This document shows positions 34,123 through 43,608 of a DNA stretch of 64,000 bases, piece after piece. The stretch covers positions 402,501 to 466,500 of the forward strand of contig NZ_CP009286.1 of NCBI RefSeq assembly GCF_000758685.1. The letters are read 5' to 3'. This DNA is from Paenibacillus stellifer (GTDB lineage: Bacteria; Bacillota; Bacilli; Paenibacillales; Paenibacillaceae). Under the pieces are notes generated by a model. It was given only the letters and a program-made list of their open reading frames with translations, made no database searches and was not told the origin of the DNA. The translations under genes and the position numbers were made by a program. Within the stretch, counting starts at the first letter, position 1. Every line of letters starts with the position of its first letter.

Positions 34123-34165
34123 GCCGTGCCTTGCTTCCCAAATCCATTGATTGCTGGAGGAACAG

Positions 34166-35596
34166 ATGAGTAAATATGATGTGATTGTCGTAGGTGCCGG
34201 TCCTGCCGGGATATTTGCATGCTATGAGCTGACGCGGAAGGCCCCTCACTGGAAAGTGCTGCTGATCGACAAAGGACATGACATATACAAACGCAGATGT
34301 CCGATTCTGGAGGAGAAGATTCAATTCTGCCCTCCGGCATCCGGACGCAAGGAGTTCGCAGGCTGTCTTCCAGCCTGCTCCATTACCGCCGGCTTTGGCG
34401 GAGCCGGTGCATACAGCGACGGCAAATTCAATATTACGACCGAGTTCGGCGGCTGGATGACGGATTATTTGCCGCCGTCGAAGGTTACGGAACTGATCCG
34501 CTACGTTGACGATATCAATCTGGAGCATGGGGCGACGGATGTGATTACCGACCCGACGACCGAGCCGATCCGCCGCATCGAGCAGCGCGGCTACGCGGCG
34601 GGGCTGAAGCTGCTGCGCGCCCAGGTGCGCCACTTGGGAACGGAGCAGAATCTCGAGATTCTGAAATCCATTTACGAATACCTGCAGACGAGAATTGACA
34701 TGCAGTTCCGGACCGAGGTCCAGGATATCGTAACGGTCAAGGAGGATGGGGGACACCGGGTAACCGGCGTCACGCTGAAGAATGGCGAAACCTACGAGGC
34801 CGGACTGGTGATGATTGCCCCGGGACGGGACGGCTCAGCCTGGCTGACCGAGGTCTTCAAGAGCCGCCGCCTGAAGATGTACAACAACCAGGTGGATGTC
34901 GGTGTCCGCGTTGAGACCTCGGATGTTGTCATGCAGGAGATCAACGAGCATCTCTATGAAGGCAAATTCATTTTCAATACGTCGGTGGGCACCCGGGTCC
35001 GCACCTTCTGCAGCAACCCGTCGGGCCATGTGGTGGTCGAGAATCACAGCGGCGTAATGGCGGCGAACGGCCACTCCTATAACGATCCGGCGCTTGGTTC
35101 TGCCAACACCAACTTTGCGCTGCTGGTCTCCCACAAATTCACTGAACCATTCGACAAGCCTAACGAATACGCGCGCGAAATTTGCAAACGGGCGAATGAT
35201 CTTTCAAACGGCGGGGTCATCGTGCAGAAATACGGCGATATTCTGCGGGGCCGGCGCTCGACCGCTACCAGAATCGCGGAAGGCTTCGTCGAGCCTACGC
35301 TGAAAGAGGCGGTTCCCGGCGATCTCGGTCTGGTTCTGCCGTATAACACGATGAAGAGCCTGATCGAAATGGTCGAGGCGCTGGAGAAGGTCACCCCCGG
35401 CATCGCCTCGGAGCATACGCTGTTCTACGGGGTGGAAGCGAAGTTCTACTCCGCCCGTCCGAAGCTGAAGATGACCTTCGAGACGGAGATTGCCGGGCTC
35501 TTCTGCGGCGGAGACGGCGCGGGAATAACACGGGGACTCGCTCAGGCGGGCGCGGCAGGCATATGGATTGCGCGGGGCATGCTGGACCGCGCGTAA
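34166..35596 (+). CDS. FAD-dependent oxidoreductase, COG2509 type
   Basis: A 476-residue flavoprotein. An N-terminal dinucleotide-binding fold (VIVVGAGPAGIFACYEL), the Cys-containing FCPPASGRKEFAGCLPACSITAGFGGAGAYSDGKF region, and a C-terminal GLFCGGDGAGITRGLAQAGAAGIWIARGM that closes the FAD site. Family members are uncharacterised dehydrogenases, sometimes annotated as BFD/NAD(P)/FAD-dependent. Start: ATG 34166, six bases after GGAGGA. It is the only gene after the guanine riboswitch, so its product should relate to purine metabolism or a redox step that uses guanine-derived molecules. Terminator follows. Confidence 0.85.
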   Translation: MSKYDVIVVGAGPAGIFACYELTRKAPHWKVLLIDKGHDIYKRRCPILEEKIQFCPPASGRKEFAGCLPACSITAGFGGAGAYSDGKFNITTEFGGWMTDYLPPSKVTELIRYVDDINLEHGATDVITDPTTEPIRRIEQRGYAAGLKLLRAQVRHLGTEQNLEILKSIYEYLQTRIDMQFRTEVQDIVTVKEDGGHRVTGVTLKNGETYEAGLVMIAPGRDGSAWLTEVFKSRRLKMYNNQVDVGVRVETSDVVMQEINEHLYEGKFIFNTSVGTRVRTFCSNPSGHVVVENHSGVMAANGHSYNDPALGSANTNFALLVSHKFTEPFDKPNEYAREICKRANDLSNGGVIVQKYGDILRGRRSTATRIAEGFVEPTLKEAVPGDLGLVLPYNTMKSLIEMVEALEKVTPGIASEHTLFYGVEAKFYSARPKLKMTFETEIAGLFCGGDGAGITRGLAQAGAAGIWIARGMLDRA

Positions 35597-35943
35597 GAGC
35601 GGCCCGATCCCGAACCCAAGAGTTTGTCCCACAGAAGCATCTTCTCTTAGTGCCAAGAATTCAGTATATGGGCCGGCAGTTCATCATCCAGGATGAGCTG
35701 CCGGCTTTTTTTCTCAACTGAGTCCTCGCAAGCATGTCAGGTTCGTAAATTTCAACAATTTCCGCGGTCCAAGAAGGGACTTTAGTCCTGCCTGTAGAAG
35801 TGTTCAAATGGCTAACCGAAAATCATCCAGGGGAGGGGGAGGTTGCCATGTGTCTCACTTGAGATCATTGATACATACACGGGCTGCATCGACCAGATTT
35901 TTATTTTTAATAAGAAAAAATGCATTAATGAGGTGATTTGTTT
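35597..35943. other. Intergenic stretch between FAD oxidoreductase and M14 peptidase
   Basis: Holds the oxidoreductase terminator at 35672-35712. A small GGACTTTAGTCC inverted repeat at 35777-35788 and an AT-rich region before the peptidase gene are the only other features I see. No promoter was called with confidence. Confidence 0.4.
35672..35712 (+). terminator. Terminator of FAD oxidoreductase gene
   Basis: GCCGGCAGTTCATC and GATGAGCTGCCGGC, six-base loop, seven Ts. Confidence 0.92.
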
Positions 35944-37560
35944 TTGTTTTCACGACGACTGCGTATTCCTGTCATTTTCCTTTCTTTCCTTCTAGGGTTT
36001 GCTGCCATTATGCCATCCCTGGTTAGTGCCGCTTCAACATCGATCGTCAACCCCAAACAGGTCTATACCTATGCCCAAATGACGAAAGATATACAGGCTC
36101 TGGCCGCCGCTTATCCCAATCTGATCCGCTATGAGAGCATTGGCAAGACCGCTTTCGGCCGCGACATTTGGGCGGTTGCGCTCGGAAATGGAGAGGCGAC
36201 GATTTTTATTAACGGTTCCCATCATGCCCGGGAATGGCTGACGACAACCTTGAATCTGTACATGCTGGAGCAATATGCCCAGGCCTATATCAGCGACGGG
36301 CAAATCGGGAAATATTCAGCCAGGCAGAGCCTGAATGAGACGACCATTTGGTTTGTTCCTATGGTCAATCCTGACGGTGTGACCCTGCAGCAGTTCGGAG
36401 CTTCCGCTTTCCCGCAATCGGTGCGGACAAGGCTTATCCAGATGAACGGCGGCAGCGCCAACTTTGACCGCTGGAAAGCGAATGCGAAAGGTGTCGACCT
36501 GAATCGCCAATATGATGCGGATTGGGCGCATATTCAAAAAGCAGTCTCATATCCGAACTTTATGAATTATAAAGGGACGGCTCCCGAACAGGCCGAAGAG
36601 ACGAAAGCTCTGGTTGCGTTTACGAAACGGATCGACCCTGAAATCGCGGTGTCCTACCATACCGCAGGCAGCATTTTGTATTGGAATTTTCATACCCAGA
36701 AAGCCAATCTGTCACGCGATCAACGGTTGGCCCGCACTTTTTCCTCCAAAACGGGATATTCTCTCGTGGCTCCTTCGTCCAATCCTTCGGGCGGCGGATA
36801 TACGGATTGGTTCATTCAAACGTACGGCCGGCCTGCCTTCACACCGGAGCTGGGCACGAAGACGGGAGAAACCAATCTGCCGATCTCCGCTTTTTCTTCA
36901 GAATGGAGGAAGAACAAGACGATTGGCCTGTGGCTCGCGGATGAAGGATATAAGCTGTGGTATCAGAAAAATAAAAATAACAGGGTGGTCCAGGACTATG
37001 CCGCCTCGTTCAACATAACGGAAACCAAGAGGGCTTATAGTCAAAACAACTTCCTTTCCCAGGCATCCATCCAGATCTCGCCGCAGACGTTACAGTCCAT
37101 ACGCCGGTCAGGAAATTGGTTCTTGATTCAGACTTACGCGGGACCAAAATGGATTTATGAAGCACATCCGCAAATCGGAACGCCGGAGACGGTTGATGTG
37201 TATCTGGATCTGCAAGACAAAGTTTCGCTCTATGCTTCACCGCTCGATCAAACCTCTGAGACGCTGCTTCCTCCGCAGGAAGTGCATGCGATTAAGCGCT
37301 GGAAATCCTGGTATCTGGTCGAAGTGCAGACGGGGACGAAATGGGTTAATTTGACGAATCTATCGTTCAGAGAGCTGACGCCCATGAATCAAAACCTGAC
37401 CTTGTCGCAGCCTGTGTCGCTGTACGATGAACCGGACGGCAAGGTGATTCTGGAAATCAGCGAAGTGCCGCAAGATGTCACAGCTATTCGGCAGTGGAAG
37501 AACTGGGTGGAAGTCCAATTGCCGAATCAACAGACGGGCTGGGTCCAGCTGGAGCTATAA
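35944..37560 (+). CDS. Secreted M14 family zinc carboxypeptidase with C-terminal SH3-like repeats
   Basis: A 538-residue exported protein. Signal peptide (FSRRLRIPVIFLSFLLGFAAIMPSLVSA), M14 domain (about 45-345) with zinc ligands in GSHHAREW (H-x-x-E) and SYHTAGS, FVPMVNPDGV, and the catalytic Glu in FTPELGTKTGETN. The C-terminal part (about 365-538) has repeats ending in W-x-x-V/I patterns (IRRSGNWFLIQTYAGPKWI, IKRWKSWYLVEVQTGTKWV, IRQWKNWVEVQLPNQQTGWV), like bacterial SH3 or cell-wall-binding modules. Likely trims peptides outside the cell or at the wall. Start: TTG 35944, eight bases after GAGGTG; the TTG at 35938 is too close. Codon composition looks less GC-rich than neighbours, judged by eye. 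Confidence 0.88.
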   Translation: MFSRRLRIPVIFLSFLLGFAAIMPSLVSAASTSIVNPKQVYTYAQMTKDIQALAAAYPNLIRYESIGKTAFGRDIWAVALGNGEATIFINGSHHAREWLTTTLNLYMLEQYAQAYISDGQIGKYSARQSLNETTIWFVPMVNPDGVTLQQFGASAFPQSVRTRLIQMNGGSANFDRWKANAKGVDLNRQYDADWAHIQKAVSYPNFMNYKGTAPEQAEETKALVAFTKRIDPEIAVSYHTAGSILYWNFHTQKANLSRDQRLARTFSSKTGYSLVAPSSNPSGGGYTDWFIQTYGRPAFTPELGTKTGETNLPISAFSSEWRKNKTIGLWLADEGYKLWYQKNKNNRVVQDYAASFNITETKRAYSQNNFLSQASIQISPQTLQSIRRSGNWFLIQTYAGPKWIYEAHPQIGTPETVDVYLDLQDKVSLYASPLDQTSETLLPPQEVHAIKRWKSWYLVEVQTGTKWVNLTNLSFRELTPMNQNLTLSQPVSLYDEPDGKVILEISEVPQDVTAIRQWKNWVEVQLPNQQTGWVQLEL

Positions 37561-37675
37561 ATGAAACGATGATTTGATAAAGCCTTTTGTTTGTTAACTC
37601 TCCGAAAAATGTGCGGAATTTGGGCGAAAAGGGCGGATTATTGCTGAGGAATGCATATCCATGGCGAATTTTACC

Positions 37676-37684
37676 TGCTATAAT
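37676..37684 (+). promoter_or_regulatory. Extended -10 promoter of chemoreceptor-like gene
   Basis: TGCTATAAT at 37676-37684 is an extended -10 element, 35 bases before the start codon. No good -35 is required for this class. Confidence 0.6.
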
Positions 37685-37718
37685 GTCATGATACATAACA
37701 TGAAGGAAGTGGGTCGAA

Positions 37719-39245
37719 ATGCTCTTGCAACACAAGCGTCTCGTTTTCGCCTGGAATGCCGTCTTTTTGCTGCTTGCTGTACTGTACGTACTGTTGTTCA
37801 TCAAAATGTTCTGGGTACACAAGCTGGTACTGGTGCTGATCTTCTTGTCATCGATGCTTCTTTCATACGCCGTGTACCGATCCCGTGGCCGGCTGGACTC
37901 GGTCCTGGTCCAGGCGGAAGATCAGGTGCGGACGCTCGGCAGCGAAATGCTGGTGACCTCCGACCGGATGCACGGCGCGCTGGCGGAGATCAGCCGGCAT
38001 ACCGAGGAGCTCCAGCGGACAGCCGATCTATCGCATGAGCTGGAAGTGGCCCTTAAGAGCCGTAGCTATGAGGCCAAAGCCAATATGGAGGAAGCCTCCT
38101 CCACAATGAACGGGGTCGCCGGGGCCGCAGAGAGCATTCAGCAGCTTACCGACAAGCTGGGCCGGAGCATGCAGGCGGCCAGCCGGGAGGTTGCCGAAAT
38201 GGTCGACTCCCTGAAGAATACGGATGAGGTCATGAAAGAGCTTAAAGAGCAGAGCGGCGATATGTTCGAGAAGTTCACTGCGCTCAGCAAGCATATCGCG
38301 ACTGTCGAGAGCATTAATGAAGTGATCGTCGGCGTTGTGGAAGAAACGTCGCTGCTGGCGCTTAACGCATCCATCGAAGCGGCGCGCGCGGGCGAGCAGG
38401 GACGAGGCTTCGCGGTCGTCGCCGGCCGCATCAGCAAGCTTGCGGAGCAGAGCCGCTCGTCGGTGGACCGTTCCTCTGCACTGCTGGTCGATATCAATCA
38501 GGGCGTGCGGCAGGTACTGGAGTCGGTGGAGCGGGAACGCGTTTCTGTCGATCGTGGAGTAAGCGAGGTAGCCTCCGTTAAGGTGCGGCTCGCCGAGATG
38601 TCGGGAACGGTTCGGGTCGTGGATGAAGCGGTCGGGGAGACCGTGAAGGCGACCGTCCGCCAGAGCGAGCTCATCGCCGGGGGGCTGGAGGAGCTGACCG
38701 TGGCGGTCGGCCTGCTCAACGAGACGATTGCCAGCGTCGATGTAACGCTGGAGCAGGTGGACCGGCAGCGGAGCCAGATCGGCGAGCTGAACGGCGTCAG
38801 CGCCCAGATGCTTGCCGAGTCGCAGGCGCTGCGCGAGTCCGTCGCGGAAATCGCCGGCAGCCACGAGATTCAGGACAGCCGTTACTCGGAGAAGCTGGAG
38901 TATGCGAAGAAGCTGCTGCTGCGCCTGGCGGCCAGAGAGGAGCTTAGCGTTCCCGATATGGACACGCACAAGAAGGTGCTGGCCGGCTGCCTGAAAGAAT
39001 CGGAAGACGTACAGGCGATCTGGTCCAACCGGACGGACGGCACATTCATCTTCTCGCAGCCGGAAGCGGGGCTGCTTAATGCGAAGCAGCGGGATTGGTG
39101 GATCGGAGCGATGAACGAGGGGGATTATGTATCTGAGCCTTACATCTCGGCCATTACGAAGCGCCCCTGCATTACGCTCTCGCGGTCGATTACCGACGGA
39201 AGCGGGAACAAGGTCGGCGTTGTCGGCGTCGATCTTGCGGTGTGA
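37719..39245 (+). CDS. Methyl-accepting chemotaxis-like protein with C-terminal Cache-type domain
   Basis: A 508-residue protein. Two close N-terminal hydrophobic helices (about 8-30 and 34-52) form a hairpin with no sizeable outside loop and no HAMP domain. The MCP signalling tip is [38 protein letters not shown] (about 206-243). After the coiled coil, the C-terminus (about 410-508) resembles a PDC/Cache sensor ([52 protein letters not shown]). The sensor would thus lie in the cytoplasm, the reverse of the usual order. It may sense a metabolite inside the cell. Own extended -10 promoter upstream; terminator downstream. Confidence 0.85.
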   Translation: MLLQHKRLVFAWNAVFLLLAVLYVLLFIKMFWVHKLVLVLIFLSSMLLSYAVYRSRGRLDSVLVQAEDQVRTLGSEMLVTSDRMHGALAEISRHTEELQRTADLSHELEVALKSRSYEAKANMEEASSTMNGVAGAAESIQQLTDKLGRSMQAASREVAEMVDSLKNTDEVMKELKEQSGDMFEKFTALSKHIATVESINEVIVGVVEETSLLALNASIEAARAGEQGRGFAVVAGRISKLAEQSRSSVDRSSALLVDINQGVRQVLESVERERVSVDRGVSEVASVKVRLAEMSGTVRVVDEAVGETVKATVRQSELIAGGLEELTVAVGLLNETIASVDVTLEQVDRQRSQIGELNGVSAQMLAESQALRESVAEIAGSHEIQDSRYSEKLEYAKKLLLRLAAREELSVPDMDTHKKVLAGCLKESEDVQAIWSNRTDGTFIFSQPEAGLLNAKQRDWWIGAMNEGDYVSEPYISAITKRPCITLSRSITDGSGNKVGVVGVDLAV

Positions 39246-39327
39246 GACATACCGGCACCCGGCTCACTGGCCTACTACTACAAGGCATCGCTCTCGAATC
39301 GCACCTTTAATCTGCATCTGTAGTCAG

Positions 39328-39360
39328 ACGCCCTGGCCATAACCGGCCGGGGCGTTTTTT
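39328..39360 (+). terminator. Terminator of chemoreceptor-like gene
   Basis: ACGCCC/GGGCGT and GGCC/GGCC arms with small mismatches, ATAACC loop, six Ts. Confidence 0.8.
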
Positions 39361-39384
39361 CATGGAGGAGGCGGCGGACGATAG

Positions 39385-39414
39385 TTGGACAAACAGGGGG
39401 GCGAGGCCTATAAT
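39385..39414 (+). promoter_or_regulatory. Sigma-A promoter of the LytS/LytTR genes
   Basis: TTGGAC (39385-39390) and TATAAT (39409-39414), 18-base spacer, about 34 bases before the LytS start. Confidence 0.65.
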
Positions 39415-39447
39415 GACCGATATCTATGGATATGGGGGCTTGTTACG

Positions 39448-41112
39448 ATGTCTTACGCAATTACGATCCTGCTGCAGCTGCTCGAACGGGCGGCGCTGCT
39501 CCTGATGACCCTGTTCGTGCTGACCCGGATTCCGAGGTTCAAGGAGATTTTTCAGAAGGGGGCCTACGCGCCGCCCGAGCTGTTCATCGGCACTGTCATC
39601 TTCAGCCTGTTCGCGATCTTCAGCACGTACAGCGGGATCAAGGTGGATGGCTCGCTGGTGAATGTCCGCATTGTGGCGATCATGGCCGGGGGCATTTTGT
39701 TCGGCCCGTGGGTAGGCATGATCACCGGGCTGATCTCCGGCGTTCACCGGTTCCTGATCGATATCGGCGGTGTAACCTCGGTTCCCTGTCTCATTACGAG
39801 CGTTACTGCGGGGATTGTCTCGGGGATCATTCACCGCCGGGTTCCGGCCGGGCGCCGCTGGAAGGTGGGTATTCTGGCCGGGATGGGCTGCGAGGCGCTC
39901 ACGATGCTGCTGATTATCGCAATGGCGCATCCGATGTCGCTGGGAATCGATATTGTCTCCAAGATCGCTTTTCCGATGATCGTCAGCCAGGTCAGCGTCG
40001 GACTGATCGTCATGCTCGTGCAGAGCGTTGAAGGCGAGAAGGAACGGATTGCTGCCCGGCAGTCCAAGCTCGCGCTGGATATCGCCAACAAGACCCTCCC
40101 TTATTTTCGCAGCATCAATCCCGAGTCCCTGCGCCGGATCTGCACAATCATCAAGGAGGATATCGGAGCCGATGCGGTTGCAATCACCGATACGAGATGG
40201 ATTCGCGCTTATGTCGGCGTCGGGGAGGAATATTATACGGAGAAGAACGAGATTATCAGTGACGAGACGAAACAGACGCTGTCAAGCGGGGAAATCACGA
40301 TCCGCAACAATGACACGGATTACAATCATCAGCATATCCGTTCTCTTATCATCATTCCGCTGAAGGAGAAGGGCGAGGTTACCGGCGCGCTCAAAATTTA
40401 TTACACCAAAGCCCACAAAATCACTTATTCCCTGCAGGCAATGGCCATCGGCCTCTCGCAGATTATTTCCACGCTGATGGAGGTTTCGCGGGTGGAGGAT
40501 ATCAAGGAGATGGCGAACAAGGCGGAGCTGAAGGCGCTGCAGACGCGGATCAATCCGCATTTTCTGTTCAACGCCCTGAATGCGATCGCCTCCTCGATCC
40601 GGATCGACCCGGACAAGGCAAGGGAACTGATTGTGAACCTGTCGGGCTATATGCGCTACAACCTGGAGCTGACGGACGACTTCATTGATATCCGCAAGGA
40701 GCTTCAGCAGGTCCGCTATTATGTCGAGATTGAAAAGGCGCGCTTCGGCAAACGCCTCAACGTTATATACGACATTGACGACGAAGCGGATGTCCGGATT
40801 CCGAGCCTGATTATCCAGCCGCTGGTCGAGAACGCGATCGTGCACGGGATTCTTAAAGAGCGGGGAGCGGGTACAGTCACAATTTCCGTCAAGGACCGGG
40901 GGGAGAGCGTGGAGATCGGCATAGCCGACACCGGTGTCGGCATCAGCGAAGAGACCATTCAGAAGGTATATACCGGCGATATGCCGGAGAATAAGATCGG
41001 CCTGTTCAACGTGCACCAGCGGGTGAAGCTGATCTATGGCGAGGGACTGCGCATCACGAGAGCGGAGAAGGGTACTATCATTACCTTTACGGTGAAAAAG
41101 GAGCATCGATGA
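39448..41112 (+). CDS. LytS/YpdA-type sensor histidine kinase
   Basis: A 554-residue membrane kinase. The N-terminal 5TM-LYT-type region (about 1-200) is followed by a GAF domain (about 215-350), a HisKA_7TM/His_kinase domain with the phospho-accepting His in NPHFLFNAL (about 371) and a HATPase domain (about 450-545; [22 protein letters not shown]). Paired with the LytTR regulator whose start is one base after its stop. The sensor group LytS/YpdA/BtsS includes pyruvate-responsive members; the ligand here is inferred from context only. Start: ATG 39448 after GGGGG; no upstream alternative looks better. Confidence 0.9.
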   Translation: MSYAITILLQLLERAALLLMTLFVLTRIPRFKEIFQKGAYAPPELFIGTVIFSLFAIFSTYSGIKVDGSLVNVRIVAIMAGGILFGPWVGMITGLISGVHRFLIDIGGVTSVPCLITSVTAGIVSGIIHRRVPAGRRWKVGILAGMGCEALTMLLIIAMAHPMSLGIDIVSKIAFPMIVSQVSVGLIVMLVQSVEGEKERIAARQSKLALDIANKTLPYFRSINPESLRRICTIIKEDIGADAVAITDTRWIRAYVGVGEEYYTEKNEIISDETKQTLSSGEITIRNNDTDYNHQHIRSLIIIPLKEKGEVTGALKIYYTKAHKITYSLQAMAIGLSQIISTLMEVSRVEDIKEMANKAELKALQTRINPHFLFNALNAIASSIRIDPDKARELIVNLSGYMRYNLELTDDFIDIRKELQQVRYYVEIEKARFGKRLNVIYDIDDEADVRIPSLIIQPLVENAIVHGILKERGAGTVTISVKDRGESVEIGIADTGVGISEETIQKVYTGDMPENKIGLFNVHQRVKLIYGEGLRITRAEKGTIITFTVKKEHR

Positions 41113-41113
41113 C

Positions 41114-41842
41114 ATGAGAGCCATCATTGTCGAAGACGAAGAACTGGCAAGACAGGAGCTGGCCTATCTGATCCGGGCGAACAGCGGGATCGAGATCGTT
41201 GCCGAGTTCGAGGATGGGCTGGATGCGCTGAAATATGTGCAGGCCAATGAAGTAGATGTGCTGTTTCTCGATATTAATATCCCGTCGGTGGACGGCGTGC
41301 TGCTGGCCCAGAATATTAGCAAGTTCACGGTGAAACCCTATATTGTATTCATCACCGCATACAAGGAGCATGCCGCCGAAGCGTTCGAAATCGAGGCGTT
41401 TGATTACATCCTGAAGCCGTACAATGAGACGCGGATCAAGGGAATGCTGGCGAAGCTGGAGACGGCGGCCTCGGCCCGGCATGCGGGAGCGAAGGAAGGG
41501 CGAAGCCCGGTCAGCAACAAGGTCAATCTGTGGGAAAATGAGAAGATCATCGTCGTCGACGCCGATGACATCTATTACGCCTCGGCGCAGGAGAAGACGA
41601 CCAGCGTGTTCACGCGCAGCCACGAATATTCGATGGGCGTCAGCATCAGCGAGTTTCACGGCAGACTGCCGCAGGACCGCTTCTTCCGCTGCCATCGCTC
41701 CTTCATCGTGAACCTCTCGAAGATCAAGGAGATTATCCCGTGGTTCAACAATACGTACCTGCTTCGGCTGCGCGATCTGGACTTTGAAGTGCCGGTAAGC
41801 CGCAGCAAGGTGAAGGAATTCAGGCAGCTCATGAGGCTGTAG
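41114..41842 (+). CDS. LytTR-family response regulator
   Basis: A 242-residue regulator. REC domain (about 1-120) with the phosphorylation site D53 in VLFLDINIPS and acidic residues VEDEE at the N-terminus, then a LytTR DNA-binding domain (about 140-240: VNLWENEKIIVVDADDIYYASA, FFRCHRSFIVNLSKIKEI). The start follows the kinase stop by one base, so they are translationally coupled. It likely binds the direct repeats just downstream (41844-41895) and activates the OFA transporter gene. Confidence 0.92.
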   Translation: MRAIIVEDEELARQELAYLIRANSGIEIVAEFEDGLDALKYVQANEVDVLFLDINIPSVDGVLLAQNISKFTVKPYIVFITAYKEHAAEAFEIEAFDYILKPYNETRIKGMLAKLETAASARHAGAKEGRSPVSNKVNLWENEKIIVVDADDIYYASAQEKTTSVFTRSHEYSMGVSISEFHGRLPQDRFFRCHRSFIVNLSKIKEIIPWFNNTYLLRLRDLDFEVPVSRSKVKEFRQLMRL

Positions 41843-41843
41843 A

Positions 41844-41895
41844 GGCACTTCATTCCGTCTTTTCGTCATTTCATTCCGTATTTGAGCCGTTCATT
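41844..41895 (+). promoter_or_regulatory. LytTR-type direct repeats ahead of the OFA transporter gene
   Basis: GGCACTTCAT (41844-41853), 11 bases, GTCATTTCAT (41865-41874), 11 bases, then GCCGTTCATT (41886-41895, with one base fewer). The 10-bp motif and 11-bp spacing match the E. coli YpdB site GGCATTTCAT-N11-GGCATTTCAT at the yhjX promoter as I remember it. A TACAAT -10 at 41908-41913 follows, with a poor -35 inside the last repeat, as expected for an activated promoter. Confidence 0.8.
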
Positions 41896-41907
41896 CCGCC
41901 GCTGATC

Positions 41908-41913
41908 TACAAT
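41908..41913 (+). promoter_or_regulatory. -10 box of the OFA transporter gene
   Basis: TACAAT at 41908-41913, 55 bases before the start codon. The -35 position (41885-41890, AGCCGT) is weak and overlaps the third direct repeat. Confidence 0.55.
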
Positions 41914-41968
41914 AAAGAAGCAATAGAGCGCTCATGATATGAAATGATAGCGAAAGAAGGGACCGGCC

Positions 41969-43207
41969 ATGTCGGCAGATCAAAAAAGCAATCGCTTTCT
42001 TATTGTACTCGGAACCATACTGACGCAGATGGGTCTTGGCACGATTTATACCTGGAGCCTGTTCAACCAGCCTCTTGTTACGAAATTCGGATGGCAGCTG
42101 AGCTCCGTCTCGATTACGTTCTCCATTACCAGTTTCGCGCTGGCTTTTGCGACACTGTTCGCCGGCCGGCTGCAGGATCGCATCGGCATCCGCAAGCTTA
42201 CTGCGGCAGCGGGCATCGTGCTCGGTCTTGGCCTGATGCTGAGCTCCCAGGCGAGCTCGCTTCCGATGTTCTACCTGCTCGCAGGCCTCATTGTCGGGTA
42301 TGCCGACGGTACAGCTTATATTACCTCCTTGTCCAACCTGATCAAATGGTTCCCGCGCCGCAAAGGCCTCATCTCGGGCGTTTCGGTCGGCGCTTACGGA
42401 ACGGGAAGCCTGGTCTTCAAATATATTAACGGCAGCTTGATCAGCTCGGTGGGCGTATCCGCCGCCTTCCTCTACTGGGGACTGATCGTGATGGCCATGG
42501 TTATAGTCGGTTCGTTGCTGATCCGGGAAGCCGCCGTGTCTCCGGTAGAGAAGAGCGCCACCGTGCAGCAACCGACGGAGAACAGAGATTACACCGTCCG
42601 CGAAATGCTGCGCACGAAGCAGGCATATCTGCTGTTCGTCATCTTCTTCACCGCCTGCATGAGCGGACTATATCTGATCGGCATCGTGAAGGATATCGGC
42701 GTGAAGCTTGCCGGACTTGACGTGCAGACTGCCGCGAACGCCGTGGCGATGATCGCCATCTTCAATACGGCCGGACGCCTGGTCCTGGGCGCACTGTCCG
42801 ATAAGATGAGCCGCCTCAAGCTGGTCGGCTGCACACTCGCCGTAACGGCGGCTGCAGCGCTGACTCTCAGCTATGCGGAACTGAACTTCGGTCTCTTCTT
42901 CGCCTGTGTGGCTGCCATCGCCTTCTGCTTCGGCGGCAACATTACCGTCTTCCCGGCGATCGTCAGTGACTTCTTCGGGCTGAAGAACCATAACAAGAAC
43001 TACGGCATCATTTACCAGGGCTTCGGCATCGGCGCACTGTCCGGCTCGTTCGTTGCGGCCTTTCTCGGAGGCTTCCAGCCAACCTTTGTTACCATCGGGG
43101 CGCTGTGCCTGCTCTCCAGTCTGATTGCCCTGACCCTGAAATCGCCGACGGCGTCCCGCCGGGAGCCCAAAGCAGGCAAACAGGCGCTCCAGCCGCGCCG
43201 CGCATAA
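41969..43207 (+). CDS. MFS transporter of the oxalate/formate antiporter (OFA) family, YhjX-like
   Basis: A 412-residue transporter with 12 hydrophobic helices. OFA-type features include LGTIYTWSLFNQPL in helix 1, FAGRLQDRIGIRK between helices 2 and 3, GTAYITSLSNLIKWFPRRKGLISG and NYGIIYQGFGIGALSG. The family carries small organic acids (oxalate, formate, pyruvate or lactate). In E. coli the LytTR system YpdAB induces the OFA member YhjX in response to pyruvate. The same kinase - regulator - transporter arrangement and the repeats in the promoter suggest that this protein handles pyruvate or a related acid. GAAGGGA precedes the start. Confidence 0.9.
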   Translation: MSADQKSNRFLIVLGTILTQMGLGTIYTWSLFNQPLVTKFGWQLSSVSITFSITSFALAFATLFAGRLQDRIGIRKLTAAAGIVLGLGLMLSSQASSLPMFYLLAGLIVGYADGTAYITSLSNLIKWFPRRKGLISGVSVGAYGTGSLVFKYINGSLISSVGVSAAFLYWGLIVMAMVIVGSLLIREAAVSPVEKSATVQQPTENRDYTVREMLRTKQAYLLFVIFFTACMSGLYLIGIVKDIGVKLAGLDVQTAANAVAMIAIFNTAGRLVLGALSDKMSRLKLVGCTLAVTAAAALTLSYAELNFGLFFACVAAIAFCFGGNITVFPAIVSDFFGLKNHNKNYGIIYQGFGIGALSGSFVAAFLGGFQPTFVTIGALCLLSSLIALTLKSPTASRREPKAGKQALQPRRA

Positions 43208-43608
43208 CAGCTTCTAAGCTTGCCTGCGCATTCCAATCCACGGAAGCTTCAGCTTGAAGGCTTCGGCCTTTTGCAAGCTGACTTCATAGATAAAACCAAA
43301 TAGATATAGACAAATATGTCGGCTAAACAAAAAAGTTGCTCATCGGACCCTTGGGGGACGAGAGCAGCTTTTTTGCGTGGAAGAGACAACTTGGGGCAGG
43401 CATGGCTTCGGGCATTCGTACGGGCGGGAACTCTCATTAAACTCTAATGAAGGGTAAATTGAAATATCCGCCTTACAAGAACGAACCTGCACGGTAGAGA
43501 GGCTTTCTGCTAAGATAAGGAGAGTGTCCTCCGCTGCCATCGGGATGGACTAACCGCAACGCCGACGCGGGAAGGGCAGCGGGATTCAGTGCCGAGGAGG
43601 AGATAGAG
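43208..43608. other. Intergenic stretch after the OFA transporter
   Basis: Contains a stem-loop without a T-run at 43251-43279 (AGCTTG/CAAGCT with an inner AAGGC-TTCG-GCCTT) and the terminator at 43330-43374. No gene is seen, and no clear promoter for the following hydrolase. Confidence 0.4.
43330..43374. terminator. Terminator-like hairpin after OFA transporter gene
   Basis: AAAAAAGTTGCTC pairs with GAGAGCAGCTTTTTT, imperfectly in the centre, with A and T tracts on both sides. Confidence 0.65.
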
